A stretch of DNA of 64,000 nucleotides. Source: Sphagnum compactum (Eukaryota > Bryophyta > Sphagnopsida > Sphagnales). The DNA is taken from the NCBI GenBank assembly GCA_965153455.1, contig OZ234493.1:10964213-11028212 (forward strand), read 5' to 3'. Shown here piece by piece: positions 10,784 to 23,318 of the stretch (within the stretch, counting starts at the first letter, position 1; every line of letters starts with the position of its first letter). The position numbers were made by a program, and so were the translations under genes. The notes beneath the pieces were generated by a model. It had not been told where the DNA came from and did no database searches. It was given only the letters and a program-made list of their open reading frames with translations.

Positions 10784-11494
10784 TCATCTCTTATATAAAG
10801 TGCCTTGTCCGTGCGTGCGTCCGTGCGTGCGTCCGTCCGACGACGTCCTGGGAGCATTTTCTATGGCAGAACCGGCCACAGAGATAACTGACCACCGGCT
10901 AAGCAGCTTGCCTCATTGTCCGCCGCTCCGTCAGTCGGACGTGTCGAGGTCCTGAAACCCAGATCGGGACCCGCCTGTCCGTCCGTCTGCGTCGAGGTCC
11001 TGAGACCCAGATCCCAAATTGTAGAAGTAAAATAACCACCCAAAAACCTGCCTGGCTCCTCTTTTCCGGGTTTTCGTGAAACCCGGCAGTTCTGTGATTA
11101 TGTGGATGAAATATTATACGTTTTTAGTTCCGTCCAATGAGCTCAGAGTTCTGGATGGGTGGTTATGTGGATGAAATATTTATGTATTCGTAAGTTCCGC
11201 CTAATGATAAGTTTTGCATGGTGATTTATTTGGATGAAATATCATGTATTTGTAATTCCGTCCAATTAGGAGTTCTGGATGGATGATTATGCAGGTGAAA
11301 ATATTACGTATTTAGAGTTCCATCTTTAGGAGTTCTGGATGGATTGATGATGTGGATGAAATATTATGTATTTATATAATTCTATCCACTGAGGGGTTCT
11401 GAATGGATGATTATGTGGATGAAATATCATTATATTTGGACTCCCAGTTTTTTCCCAGTGCGTGTCGTGCCTTGCAGGCGCGGGAGCCCACTAG
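10784..11494 (+). mobile_element. Non-autonomous Helitron-like element nested in repeat copy 2
   Basis: Starts TCATCTCTTATATAAAG after a host A (10783) and ends CCCACTAG before a host T (11495). A GC hairpin CGTGCC-TTGCA-GGCGCG (11467-11483, with one G-T type pair) lies 11 bp before the end. TC start, 3' hairpin, CTAG end and A/T insertion are the standard Helitron signature. The insertion site is confirmed by the two halves of the ~290-bp repeat on either side. The interior has (GTGCGTCC)-type runs, two copies of the GTCGAGGTCCTGARACCCAG module shared with the 9109-9883 element, and six ~60-bp tandem units. No transposase is encoded. Confidence 0.7.
11093..11450. repeat. ~60-bp tandem repeat, six units, inside the Helitron
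   Basis: Units share ATTATGTGGATGAAATATT, then a GTATTT-containing segment, then TTCCGTCCAAT and AGTTCTGGATGG. The TGGATGAAA word falls near 11103, 11168, 11231, 11295 (as AGGTGAAA), 11353 and 11417, a period of 60-65 bp with some drift. Confidence 0.7.
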
Positions 11495-11523
11495 TACTCT
11501 ATAATGAATCTAAACACAGTAGC
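11495..11523. repeat. Dispersed ~290-bp repeat, copy 2 (right remnant)
   Basis: TACTCTATAATGAATCTAAA and the following CACAGTA match the right-hand part of copies 1 and 3. Similarity is lost after this, so the terminal hairpin seen in the other copies is missing or diverged. Confidence 0.6.
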
Positions 11524-11868
11524 CTCTCCATCAACGTGGAAATCTTGATGTACAGCCTTCCAAGAAATTTGAAACAAAACAATTGCAAAAGTTTAAGGAC
11601 GGACTCATCACAAATTCTTAACACTGATTCCTTGGAGACAAGTAAGTAGTGTGCCAAAATTAGGGTTACATTGAAGCCCTGAAGACGACGACTACAACGA
11701 CGACGACTACGGCTTCCTCTTGTTGCAGGAAAGGGAAGAGATTCGCGTACTTTGGCATTGGTCGTGAAAAACTCTTTTTTTTCCCCCCCCTCTTTTCTGT
11801 TTTTGGGAGACAAGAGTTTTGGCCCTTGTTGTTTGGGAAAGTTGCCATTTTCACTTTCAAGAGAGGAA

Positions 11869-14800
11869 ATGGCTTCGATCGTGGAAGCCGGAGTGGTAGG
11901 GCGATTGTTTGTTGGGCACCTAACAGAGCAGCAGGAGAAGCAGAAAGTGGTGCCAGGGAGAGGGCATTGTAGTACTAGAGGAGCTTCTTCTTTTCCGGAT
12001 TCTACGGGGCTCAGGATCACGGGGAGGAGGAGGAGGATCCAAGCCTCTCTTGTGGCGGCGACGGCGGCTGCCCGTTCTGCCCCGCGGTCTTTCAGCACGG
12101 CGCAGCAAATCGTATGCTGTGAAGCTCAAGAAACCTTAACTAGAACAACAGGAGGTATTTGATCCGATTTATCGTTCTGGGGAGCAGACGTTCTCGTTGC
12201 ATTTATGTGGATTCCTGCAGTGTCTGCACTTGTGCAAACCTTACTTTGTCCCTTGAAGCATGTCCTAGAGGACTTGTTGATGCATTCCCCACTGTCTTTG
12301 ATTTTTTCTGGAGTAGAGCAGTTTTTGCCCTACATATTATTGGGGAATTTCGCAAAAGCATCGATGGAAACATGCCAGAGCATGTGCATATTCCTAAATT
12401 TGTGTCATTTCTCACATTGACCAGAATATGAAGCTAGGGCAGTGGTTTCAAAGTTCATCCGCATGGCAGTCTGTCAATTGAATGCTATTTTTTCTTTGTT
12501 GAATTTGTATCATAGTATGTGCCAAGGTAGTTGTACATGTTTTGCTTAGGAGAGGAAAATGTCATGAATGTTGAGTATCTACAGCTTGACATGTTCTAGG
12601 TTGTTGCGCGTGTTTTGTATTCACCTCTTTTCACCAAGTGTTGCATCATGGGGAGAGTTCTTTGTTGTGTCCATATGCAGAGTTTCTACAAGACTTTTCA
12701 AGCTCTTTCTGGTTTTTATGTTATGCTGTTTGTTGCTGCTTCTATGAGGAATGTTAATCCGTCCAATCTATGAGCAATGTAAGCAATGTAAGCATCATTG
12801 TTATATGTGTCTGGTGTTTAGTGTGACACAGCTACTCCCCATCTTTTGTGGGATCCCACAGCTGCCATGCTGGTCAACACATTCTCTCTCTCTGGTTGTC
12901 TCTCTTTTTGCTTTCTGTCTTTGTTTCTGTCTATAACCCTTTCATTTCCTTAAATGACATCCTGTCTATCAGCATTTTGTTCATTTTGAAGGGTTTGATT
13001 TATTTCCACTTCACTGCAATTTCTCTTTGAAACAGTAAATGCGGGGGAGTCTGTACAAGGGGCATACCAATGCCGTTTGTCTTGCTTCAGGAAAGGGAGC
13101 CGGAGGCTGCAAGTAACAGCAGCAGTAAAGCAGTTGCAAGGATCTGTGATGAAGGGCGAGGGCCTGCAATTTGCAGTGGTAACATTTCCCACACTAATGA
13201 ATTTTCTCTGAAAGTACATACCAAGACTGTTAGAGATGGTCAGGCACAGATTCATGTCCATTTTTGTTATCTGCAAGTTGCACATGAAATTACAGGTTCT
13301 TGAAGCAAATGTGGTTTGTTCAGTGCAGGTTGTTGCTCGTTTCAATGAGATTATCACAAAGGCCTTGCTTACTGGGGCTCTTGAAACCTTCGAGAAGTAC
13401 TTAGTTCCGGATGAGCAAATTGATGTACGTCACTTCTATGCCAAGCTTGGGACTAGCCACCACAATTTTACACCAGCTCAGCATGTAGTTTGGGCATTCT
13501 TTTTGGTGTGGTTGCATCCCTAGATTCTGAAATCACATTCTATCTCCAAAAGGGGATTCCATACAGGGACATGTGCTTCTCTTTTGCTGCACTCTTATGA
13601 CACAAGAATCACTTTGATGCATGTGAAATGGAGCCTCTTAAAAATTTCCTTTGCTTCTGCACTAATTTCTTCAGGTTCAGCATCATATTGACTAGATGAG
13701 AATGTCATGTCGCACTATTTTAGTAATGGTCTCTTGAGTTAGTACACACCTACAAGAATGTTGCTTTCACAGGAAATATCTATTGCTGTATCCTGTAAAC
13801 TAATACTGGTATTGGACAATGTAAGAGCCCATTTTTGAATGCCTTCTCTTCTTTTCTTCTTGCCTTACTTCTAGATCCTAAACCTGAAACCTTCATGTTT
13901 CAAGACAAAATGTTCAATGCATTAATACGATTTGGGACTTTGGATGAAGCAGGTCATATGGGTGCCAGGAAGCTTTGAGATTCCAGTTGTTGCACAAAAC
14001 CTTGCCGCATCAGCAAAGTATGATGCAGTGCTTTGCATTGGAGCTGTGGTGAGCAGTCACATTTTGAAACCTTGAAGTTCATTGTCCCCACAATGATGTC
14101 ATGCTAATGTTCATCATGCGATTTATGATTTATATGGTGCTATGCAAATTAGTGTTATGGGAGGATGCAGAGGACATCCTACTGGTCTATATAGTCTGAA
14201 ACCTGGGTTGAAGAGTAAGAAACCAGCCTATATACTGAAGACAGTACTTTAACATGACAATAACTGCTTGTGCAGGTAAGGGGAGATACTTCTCATTATG
14301 ATGCAGTTGCAAATTCTGCTGCATCTGGGATCATGTCAGCTGCTATCAAAACAGGTAGGGCAACCTATTATAACCTATCAACCCTACTTTGTGCTTGCAT
14401 TACCCTGTATTTTGCAATACTGGGGTTCCCAGTTTGGCAGATCCAACTCTAAACTCTTGAAAGTTTAGAGAGAAGAGATATAATGTGACAGTTGTTGCCA
14501 GCATAGATTTGGACACTTCACAGAGTGTGGATTGACTAATTCATCTGCTCTTGTCTGGATGATTGGTGTTTCCCATTGGTGAATGACAGGTGTGCCATGC
14601 ATATTTGGCGTCCTGACTTGTGACAATATGCAGCAGGTTGTTCCCTTCTCATTCACATCAGAAATTTGAGTAGATATTTTGCTCTTGCAACTGATCACAA
14701 TCTCATACAAAATTCTGCCAGTGTAAAGACATGCATTGTTATGGTTTTGTGAGCCTCATGTTGAGTTGCCTGCCACTATGGAGAGCCCAAATGTCATCAC

Positions 14801-15186
14801 ACTCCTGTGTTATTGCTCTATTGCATGCATGCAGGCTATTGATCGGGCTGGTGGGAAGGCTGGTAACAAAGGAGCTGAAGCAGCCATCTCTGCTGTAAGT
14901 TGCCTGTGTGCATCCCTCAAAATTTTGGAAAGAATGGACAAATCATGAGCTTGTTAGCTGCTTGCATTGATTCATGTGGCCAGTTTCCAATATCTCACTT
15001 TTTAATTACTTTCAATTACTTAAAGAAAACAAATATCATTAGCTGTATACATGTTATGTTGTATTTGTCGGATCATTGTATGGGTCCTGCTCAGTTCACA
15101 TCCCCTGTTTTTTGCAATAATGTCCTTAATTGCATTATTTGCAGATTGAGATGGCATCGCTTTTTCAACATCACATCCGTACTTAG
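11869..15186 (+). CDS. 6,7-dimethyl-8-ribityllumazine synthase, plastidial (riboflavin biosynthesis)
   Basis: Condenses 5-amino-6-ribitylamino-uracil with 3,4-dihydroxy-2-butanone 4-phosphate, the penultimate step to riboflavin, in plastids. Eight exons in consistent phase: 11869-12154, 13036-13178, 13329-13424, 13953-14048, 14276-14354, 14590-14636, 14835-14894 and 15145-15186, giving 282 residues. The family core begins in exon 2 ([15 protein letters not shown]). It continues VVARFNE (144-150, substrate loop), [24 protein letters not shown] (His214 is the proton-transfer histidine), [29 protein letters not shown] and C-terminal EMASLFQHH. Residues 1 to about 120 are Arg/Ser/Ala-rich with few acidic residues at first, as in a transit peptide, and longer than in Arabidopsis COS1. 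The exon 2 acceptor at 13036 is chosen because only it keeps phase; the next AG (13090) gives an early stop. Every core motif is intact. Confidence 0.95.
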
Positions 15187-18100
15187 TTCAATCACAAAGC
15201 GAATACATATTTGAGCTTTGAGGTTCTCCACACAACCAATGACTAACTTTGTGAGGCAGATCATGCAGTGAATGAATGTTGGTTGAGATTAACTTGTTTA
15301 ATCTGTGACCAGAACTTTTTGGAAACTTTTCAGATTGTCATTAGGCTCTCATAAAGGTGTTTCGATCAGATCATATTGTCTGACGGCTCATGTGCATTTA
15401 TTAGTCAGTTTCAACTTTAGCAGTGTTGTTTAATTGTTGGAAAGAGTCGGGTAGAGAGGACCAAGGGAATAAAGCTTGATGTGACCTCAAAGCAATTATG
15501 TTTTAGAATGGTGGTCTTGAAGTTTGAAGCTAAATGAAGTCTCAAGTTTGAAGTCTTGCACTTAGAAGTGTCTTTCACCCTTTGGTTTGCTTGAATTGGC
15601 GCAAATAACTCAACTACATAGAGCATGCTCATCCTTTAGAATATTTGTAGGCAGAACATTTGCAAATGCTCTAAATGAGCATTGCAACCTATGTGAAAGC
15701 AGGACAACAATACTCCATCTCACGCTCCCTCCAGAAAAACCCACCATCTTGTGAGAATCTCACAACTTGCAAACAACAATACCAATATCAAGACCTTCCC
15801 ATCAAATTGCTGTCAACCTAACAAAATTTTGAGGATTGTGTGAAACAATTGTTAGTAGTTAGTTTTAGATCCAATGCAATGGTGGGATTACAAGTTGGAG
15901 AAGGCCAATGCAAAGTTGTAAGGAGTTCAAATGTTTCTGTTGTCTCAAAAATATTATACGAGTATCTAAGCTTGGAGAAAGGAGCAAGAGGGTCCCTCAA
16001 GCTTGTCTAGAGGATACGAAAGTGTGGTTTATTCATTTTTTGGGGGTGAAAAACACTCAAACCTGGAACCCTCTTTTGTCCAACCCTTGCAAGAGTCTTT
16101 AATCACTCTACGTGTACATTGCGTATCAAACACCTACTATTAAGGCAATAGGCAGATAGGTACCTATTTGGGTTGTAGTAGCATGGATGTTATTTTAAAC
16201 GTTTTTCCCAATAGGAGGAGCACTTTAGTACCTTGCTAGCTTCAACACTAATTATAATATTTGTAAAAATGTTCAAATTTTCAAAGAATACCTTTTTTCA
16301 AAGAAAAGAATGTTGAAAATAGAGCATATTTTCACATATTCAAAACTTACTTTTCTACTAGGTATATTTCCCCACATTCATTCACATTTGCAAAAATTTC
16401 AACGCACACAATTAACCCAAAACAATATTTCCTCATTATCAGAATTTTTGTTGATTATACTAATCTAAGCCAAGTCTAATGTCAATTAATTATGAGATCT
16501 TCATTTCTATAATGTTTGTCTTGACAAATTCTTATTATCTAACATTGTTACTTCTACCAAAAAAACCAAAGTCAATGGCTTTTGTGTCAATTTTTTCCTC
16601 AAGTGAACATTAGTTGCACAACCTTTGATACAATCTTTTAGCCAACCAAATTTGTTTTTTCCTTTTGTTATGTTTTTCCTCTTGCTATTGATTACTAATT
16701 TTACATATGAAACGATGTTGCCAAATATGTTTCCAACACTAACATATTTATTACACCAAATAGTGATTGATTTCATATACACACCACACCATCAATAATT
16801 ACAACATCTACAATAGTAAACTAAAGAATATGATTCAAATAAAATCTACCATTTAACTTTCATGTTTAACCAACTACATTAGACATTTCATATTGTTGAT
16901 AACCATTTATACAATTTTCATTGACATAGATTTTTTGAACCATGTATCCACATGGCACTACTTTCTCAAATATGACAAAACATCAAAGATAAAAAATGCA
17001 AAAGCTTTTGTGTACCCCATTCATTAATATTGCATGTCTTCACATCCTTCCCTCAAGAAAAACTCAAGATTGCCAACTAGAATATTGCAATGGAATTAAG
17101 TATTGGTTCATCATCCATCAACAAAGTTCTCATATTTTTTTGCCTTCTTTCTATTGAAATGAATTATCAACATGACATACATAGAAATTTTCATAGATAA
17201 TAAATCTTTCAACACCAAAAATTGCAAAAATGAAACTATTATCACAAATCTCTTTTCAACAACAATAGTTGGATTTCTAATGAAACCCTTCATCTACTAT
17301 GTTACATATTTGTTTGTATGTCTACCTATTTTCAACTCCACAGTTAGATAGATGTTCCAAAAATCATACTTGGTTCCATCATCAACACAACACGGTAAGG
17401 AATGCAACCTTTGTAAATGTTGTAATAGGTAGTGCTAACAACACCACTAAAACATGCAAGTTTGATTACATTTTTTTATTTTAACAAAAACATTATATTC
17501 ATTTTTTGAACATGTTTTTTTGAGAAATGAGGTGATTGGAAAAGCTGAAACATGTTGCAGTTAGAAATTGTAAAAAGGCATTTGAATGCAAATGTTTCTA
17601 CACTTCAACAAATAGATTCCTTATTACATTAAGCATATGAACACAACCTCCAAGTAAGCACAACAAGTTGGATCATCACAATAATTCATATAAATGAGAT
17701 TTCAAGCATGTCTTAAACTAAACAAAAACTTGTTTCAAATCCTTCTAACTTTTATATTTTAGTCTTTTGGGAGGGAAAAAATGGACATTCAACATCACTT
17801 TTGAAATTAAAAAATTCTTAAGACACTTTTTCTTTTGGTCATGTTTTGAAATTGACATTGAAGTGAATTAGTATGACACACAAGTTCAAACACAATGCGT
17901 GTCATATAGTGCAAGTTGTACATTAGTACGACTTTTGCTTTCATTTCCAAATGTATTCAACGCATTTCATCTCAAGAGGGGCATTCATAGATATATCTAA
18001 CAATAACAACTTCATGTTAAATTTTCACCTTCTTTGAAGTTTTCAATATGGTGCTTCCCTTTGTGAATGGCAAGCATGTAATTTAAGTTGTTCAATTGTC

Positions 18101-19099
18101 TTAAAATTCAAACAAATTGCAAACCTTTGATTTGGTAGCCATGACAACATACCAAGATCATGAAAATAAAATATAGTTAGTATTGACTTAAATTAAATGA
18201 AATATTGAAATTAGAGTTGAGATGCACCATGAATTAGGACCCCCAATGATATTGAATAAGCTCTAATGGTTCAATTGAAATTTGATTAACTTCAATGATC
18301 AAACATAATGCAAATTGAAGATGGAAGCTAATCTTCATGATGTTTCCAAAATTGACCATAGTGATTGTGGACAATTCCCTTCTACAATTCACTAGCTTGA
18401 CATGTCCCCAAATGTAAGAGGATATATCCATAAGCTTCATCTAACTTGTTAGTTCCATTGTTAAGAGATTTCACAAACCTTGAGGAGGTCACTTATATCA
18501 AATCTTTCATGCGTCAATGGTGATACTTTGCATTTGAGATGTGACATTATGTTGTATCTCCAAGTTAAACCTTCGGTTTCAAGAGTTTCAAGCTTCACCC
18601 ATTGAACAAGGCATGCCAAACAACAAAGGAAGAGCCCGAAAGTGATAATCCCTTGATTTTTTACCTCCAATGCATGAGGGCCATATTGATCATAATACAC
18701 AATTATCTACCCTAATTTAATCCTTGTTTGTCAATTTTGTTGTTTATCACCACCCCCTTTTGAATATGGGGTCATTTCATTGCAGTGGACTTGAATACGG
18801 ATATTGTTAGCTTATCTAGAGGAAGCAAAAGTTAGAAGAGTTGAAGAAGAAAACAAAACATGGTGGACAATTTATGTGTTGCAAACTTAGCAAGTCTACT
18901 TTCCTTTTTATGATTGGTATATACACAAAATTATCATGGTGAAATAGGGCTTCACCTCTTCACTTAGATTTTGCAAACTAGAGACAAAAGTTACATAATG
19001 ATGGACAAGGAATGAGTTATGGGTAAAAATTTAACTAATTATTGGTGCATGAGTGAATCCTTAGTGTTCATGATTCTCCTACTAAAAGCTACTTTTCAT
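15187..19099. other. AT-rich intergenic, probably transposon-derived
   Basis: No intact gene. Short minus-strand frames at 16507-16782, 17111-17293, 18234-18440 and 18461-18700 have no recognisable domain. The sequence is dense in AAATTT, CAACA and TTTCAA words typical of old, mutated retroelement DNA. Confidence 0.4.
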
Positions 19100-19660
19100 C
19101 TTTTAATGCAATGTGATATGACTTAAATTGAATTCAAATGTGTGTTGGTGATTGAATCCTACAAGATTGAAACAGATCTCCCTGATTATATAGATTTTTC
19201 ATGAACTTATTTCCATTTTCAATGATTCTATAACATGAAATTCAATTTTCACCTATTAAAAATATTTAAAAATTGTGTATCAACTACACCAAGAAATTTA
19301 TGAAATCATATTAATCTCAAAGAAAAAAAACTCAAACGATTGACTTTTTATTCAATGTGTTGTGACCTAAATTGATTAAAATATGTGTTAATGTTTGAAC
19401 CCTAGAATATCAAAACAAAATTTCATGATCATATAAATTTTTCATATAATCATTTCCGTTTCAATTAATTTTATAGCATGAAATTCAATCTTCACCTATT
19501 GAAAACATTTTTTTAAAAATTGTGTATCAATTACACCAAGAAATTCATGAAACTCCAATAATTTCAAAAAGAATTTAAAAGGATTAACCTTTTATTCAAT
19601 GTGATGCAACCTAAATTCAATTCAATGTTAATGTTTTTGGAGAGGATAAAAACTTTCAAT
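19100..19660. repeat. 244-bp tandem repeat, about 2.3 units
   Basis: The word CTTTTWATKCAATGTGAT starts units at 19100, 19344 and 19588, an exact 244-bp spacing. Shared landmarks inside units 1 and 2 include ATAACATGAAATTCAATTTT/ATAGCATGAAATTCAATCTT, TTCACCTATT, AAAAATTGTGTATCAA and ACACCAAGAAATT. Unit 3 is truncated after about 70 bp. Moderate divergence between units. Confidence 0.7.
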
Positions 19661-21310
19661 TTTGACATGACAATTGAAACATCATATTAAAAATTTATAT
19701 ATGGAAGGGTTCCAAGTCAAAATTGTCTCTTAGAATTATTATTCAAAAGGATGACCATTAATGAAACCTAAGGTTGTTCCCCTAAACCAACTTCAATGTA
19801 GGATTGTCACTAAAATAAGGTAAATTGTAATGTGCTTTTCCAATCCTAATCCAACACAATCATCCTCAAACCTTTCACTATACTTAAGCTACCACCAACC
19901 CATCATGATCAACGAAACCTGTTGCACATTATAGAGGAGAGGAAGAAATATGTATTAATACCTTAATGTGCATAACAATTGTCAAATTTGGGGAAATCTT
20001 TAAGTTCACCCACGTATCGATTTAAAATTTTCATCATTAATATATAATACCCACATCAACCAAAGCATGGATATGTATAAATAAATGCTCGAGTAATTGA
20101 TATCAACCACTTGGTGGTTAAATCTATAAAGGTTGCATGTAGATGTTAAACATGAAATGGACTAAAACATATAATTCAGGGAGCTAAATGTTTTGAAGGA
20201 TGCATGAGGAAGGAAAGCTTTCTTGGAAAATATATACTAAAGGGAATGAACCTTGCATTCCTTCCTTATGTTTTGTTCAAAAGAGATGGGGAAAAAAGGA
20301 AGTTGAGGCATCAATCACTCTTCATCCAAAAATCAACATTGGATTTCCTCGAAACTTGGGTAATAATGCAATGTTGAGCTCCTCATCTATTGTGGTTTCC
20401 AATGATCAATTCCGCTGATATAGTATGCATAAAAGCATGGGTAACGTTTTGTTATTTCAGTGGCATAAGAATCTAGTATACCAGTCACGTGACGTTTGCT
20501 TATATATTCCATATTCCACCTATGTTAAGTGATGATGCATTATGTGGGCTCCAACTTTGGAATTTTTTATTAAAAAATTATACTACGTAGATTATAGATG
20601 GCCTTTTTTCAGTTGGTTCTGGTGTGTTTTGACTCTGTGCCCAAATTTGATCATTCTTGCATGAGCTTGTTAGCTGCTTTCTACAAGTTTGTAGTTTGTA
20701 CCTGCTCTAGTTTCATGTTGGACTGCAATTTTGAGCCCAAATTTGCCATTGTTCTATGGACCCACCCACACTAAGGGAGTTTGCAACCACAGGTTTTGAG
20801 ATTTGAAATTCACACAGAGCATGAGCGACTCAGATTCTGAGCAAAAAACAATTTGTCAAATTCAATGGACCCACCAACCTGTCTGGATTAGAAGTTTCAA
20901 ATTTGGACCATGTGTGTGTGGAAAACAGTAGAGGTTTAGAGGCTTCTTCTTCATTATGACCTATGAGACAAGCTCTATTGACCAGTGAAACAATCAGGAC
21001 ACACAAATCACGGATGAGGAATATGTGGGGGTAATAATAGATCATGTTCCAGATTGGAGTTTCCTTTGCTCTAAAAATGTATCTAGTCTTGGATCCTCAT
21101 TCACCATTGCTTTGGATTAGTCGTTGGGAACTGTGATGGTAGCTGCTTCATATCACCCTGTGAAGCTGGTGAAGGGAATCTGTGGAGGCTCCGGGGACAG
21201 GTGAATCATAATCAGGACACAGAAATCAGGGCAGGGCAAGATGTTGGGGAGGTGTAGAAACACACTTTTCTTTCTCTCTCCGAATATTTCTTTGGGATTT
21301 TCTGCACATT
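19661..21310. other. Intergenic, no gene recognised
   Basis: AT-rich. A plus-strand frame at 20200-20418 (72 codons) has no recognised domain. Base composition becomes more balanced after about 20580, without a supportable gene. Confidence 0.35.
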
Positions 21311-21313
21311 CTT

Positions 21314-21482
21314 AGTAACACCAGAGATGGTGTGCGTCATCACATCATCAGCAAAGTGTAACACGAGTTGTTGTCCTATCAAAAGATGTGCTAAAAAGAA
21401 AGTAACACCAGAGATGGTGTGCGTCATCACATCATCAGCAAAGTGTAACACGAGTTGTTGTCCTATCAAAAGATGTGCTAAA
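21314..21482. repeat. Exact 82-bp tandem duplication
   Basis: 21314-21395 and 21401-21482 are identical over all 82 bases, separated by 5 bp (period 87). Because 87 is a multiple of three, a minus-strand open frame (21212-21469) runs through both as a 29-residue repeat containing HFADDVMTHTISGVT. Identity indicates a recent event. I see no gene structure that would make this frame coding. Confidence 0.9.
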
Positions 21483-21679
21483 TTGGTAACTGAATTATTT
21501 AATTGACGTAGGACGAAATGAACCTGTTAGTTGTGTTTTTAACACTGACTGCTGATGCAGCTGCTTCACCACAGGAATGGGGGAGATCTTTTTTGCTTTT
21601 GGTTTTGGAACAAAACAGGAGACCGGATTGACAACAAGCTATTCACAATAAACCCCATGTTAGGGCCCTGTGAGGAGAT

Positions 21680-21785
21680 GGCAGGACATTTACTTGCTAA
21701 CAAGTAGGTTTGAAGTTTGAACCCAAGTCATTAGTGGCATTGAACTGAATTGTACCACTGAGCCATCACCCCAGGGGATTGAATT
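21680..21785 (-). mobile_element. tRNA-derived SINE head (minus strand)
   Basis: The minus strand reads GGTGATGGCTCAGTGGT, containing a canonical A box TGGCTCAGTGG (plus 21755-21765). About 30 nt later comes a B box GGGTTCAAACTT (plus 21713-21724). Spacing and order match a Pol III internal promoter, while the intervening sequence does not fold as an obvious tRNA. A SINE is the best reading. The body would extend to lower coordinates and its end is not defined. Confidence 0.5.
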
Positions 21786-23300
21786 CAGCCATCTTTGCAC
21801 AAATTGAAAACAAAAGAGCATGATTGGAGCTATACCCACCATCATTTCTGTTTCCCAATCAGTGACTATTTTTTGAAACATTTTGTCAGTTTTCGAAGAA
21901 AAAAAAGGGAAATTTTGGAGTTTTTAAAGGTAGAAATTCTACTCATTTTACTATTTCTGAAAAAAAATTGCAAATCTTCTTTAGCACAAAATTGAAAAAA
22001 CAAAAAAAAAACCCTTGTTCCCAATGCTTTGATAATGTAATTTGCCTGTGAGATTGGTGGCAAAAGTCTGTTGAACTTGGGTGTGCACTAGTACAGTCTA
22101 GGAGTAATAAGAGTCAAATTTCAGGAGTTCCACCGACTCAGCTGCTCGGGAATTTCCAGTATTCCTGGTTCACATGAAACCAGTTTTCATGTTTGAGTAT
22201 ACTATGCAGGATATGCAATCCTAATTGTTTTTATAAAGGAAGTCCAATAATTTATTCAACCAAAATTCCAGGAATAGGTAGTTAGACTCAACTCTGGAGA
22301 TCTAAACAAGAAGAAAACATGTGCAATTTCAACCACCAAAGAAACATGAAGAAGAGGCAACGGAATTATGCAGGAAGTTTTGTTGTCCATGAAGAGCTAC
22401 AATGTTGGGAATTGTCCAGTGTGAACTTTTCTAGATCTGTGGCAAATCAATCATACAGTTGGAAGAAAACCCATGTTATGTTGTAGCGAAAAAGCTCTTA
22501 TTTTCAATTGCTGGCCAGGCAATTGTCTTGAACTCTTTCACTCGAGCTAAAGTTAGTTGCTTGAGTGGGGAAATTTTTATTTTCTACCAGCTAATTTGGG
22601 TGCATAATGGCAATTGTCTAGGGAGTCCAAAACTTTACTCCCTCCCGATTGAATTCCAGAATCCAGATCCAAAAAGGAGTGGTTTGATTTCTGACAATCT
22701 TCTTCCCCCAGCTCTTCATCAGATTCCAACTCCAAATGTCAGCAGAAGCTGCGCTCTTGGATTTTCATATTCTCAGTCATTTCTTTTGTTGTTGGTGGTG
22801 TTGTGGTTATTGTTCTTGTCTGGTAGTGAAAGAAGAAGACCTGATCAGAAGGCCAAAGATAGATCCTCTGTTTTTAGTTGGAAACTTGCAATGTGTTGAG
22901 GTAGTGGCACTAGGTACTTTGTAAATCTGGTCGAAGAAGAAGAATAAGAAGAAGTGGGGATTCAATGTAATTTTCTCTGTAGCAAAAATTTCCACCTCAA
23001 AAAATAAAAAGGAATATTCTATCACAAATTCAGTGATTGTTGAGAAGAAAGTTTTTGTCAAATTTTCCAGGAAAAAAAAAATTGGGAAAAATAATTTAAT
23101 CACACTTACAACATACTAGTTTTTGGGCCAAACTTTTGTCAATTTTCTTACATTTTGAACAGCATTTTACAAAGATGTAACCAATTATTGCTAAGTCTTT
23201 GGGGATGATTGCTAGTGATGCTACATCAGAAAACTGAAACAATAATAATAATAAAACACTCATTTGGAACAGTTATGATTTCTACCCACCTGACATGTTT
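21786..23300. other. Intergenic / upstream region of the dioxygenase
   Basis: A 146-codon plus-strand frame (22459-22899) is the longest here. It has a hydrophobic stretch but no recognised motif, and I do not call it. 22930-23100 is A/T-run-rich. Confidence 0.35.
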
Positions 23301-23310
23301 CACAGTTTCG

Positions 23311-23318
23311 TATATATA
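23311..23318 (+). promoter_or_regulatory. TATA box of the dioxygenase gene
   Basis: TATATATA lies 134 bp upstream of the chosen ATG at 23452 in a suitably spaced position. An in-frame ATG at 23209 is upstream of this TATA box, which argues for 23452 as the real start. Confidence 0.45.

Noticed and set aside
13091-13178. Alternative start of lumazine synthase exon 2 at the AG ending 13090
   Set aside because: Joined to exon 1 it gives an immediate in-frame stop; the acceptor at 13036 keeps phase throughout.
22459-22899. 146-codon plus-strand open frame
   Set aside because: No domain, no splice context, and part of its length comes from T-rich sequence; not supportable as a gene.
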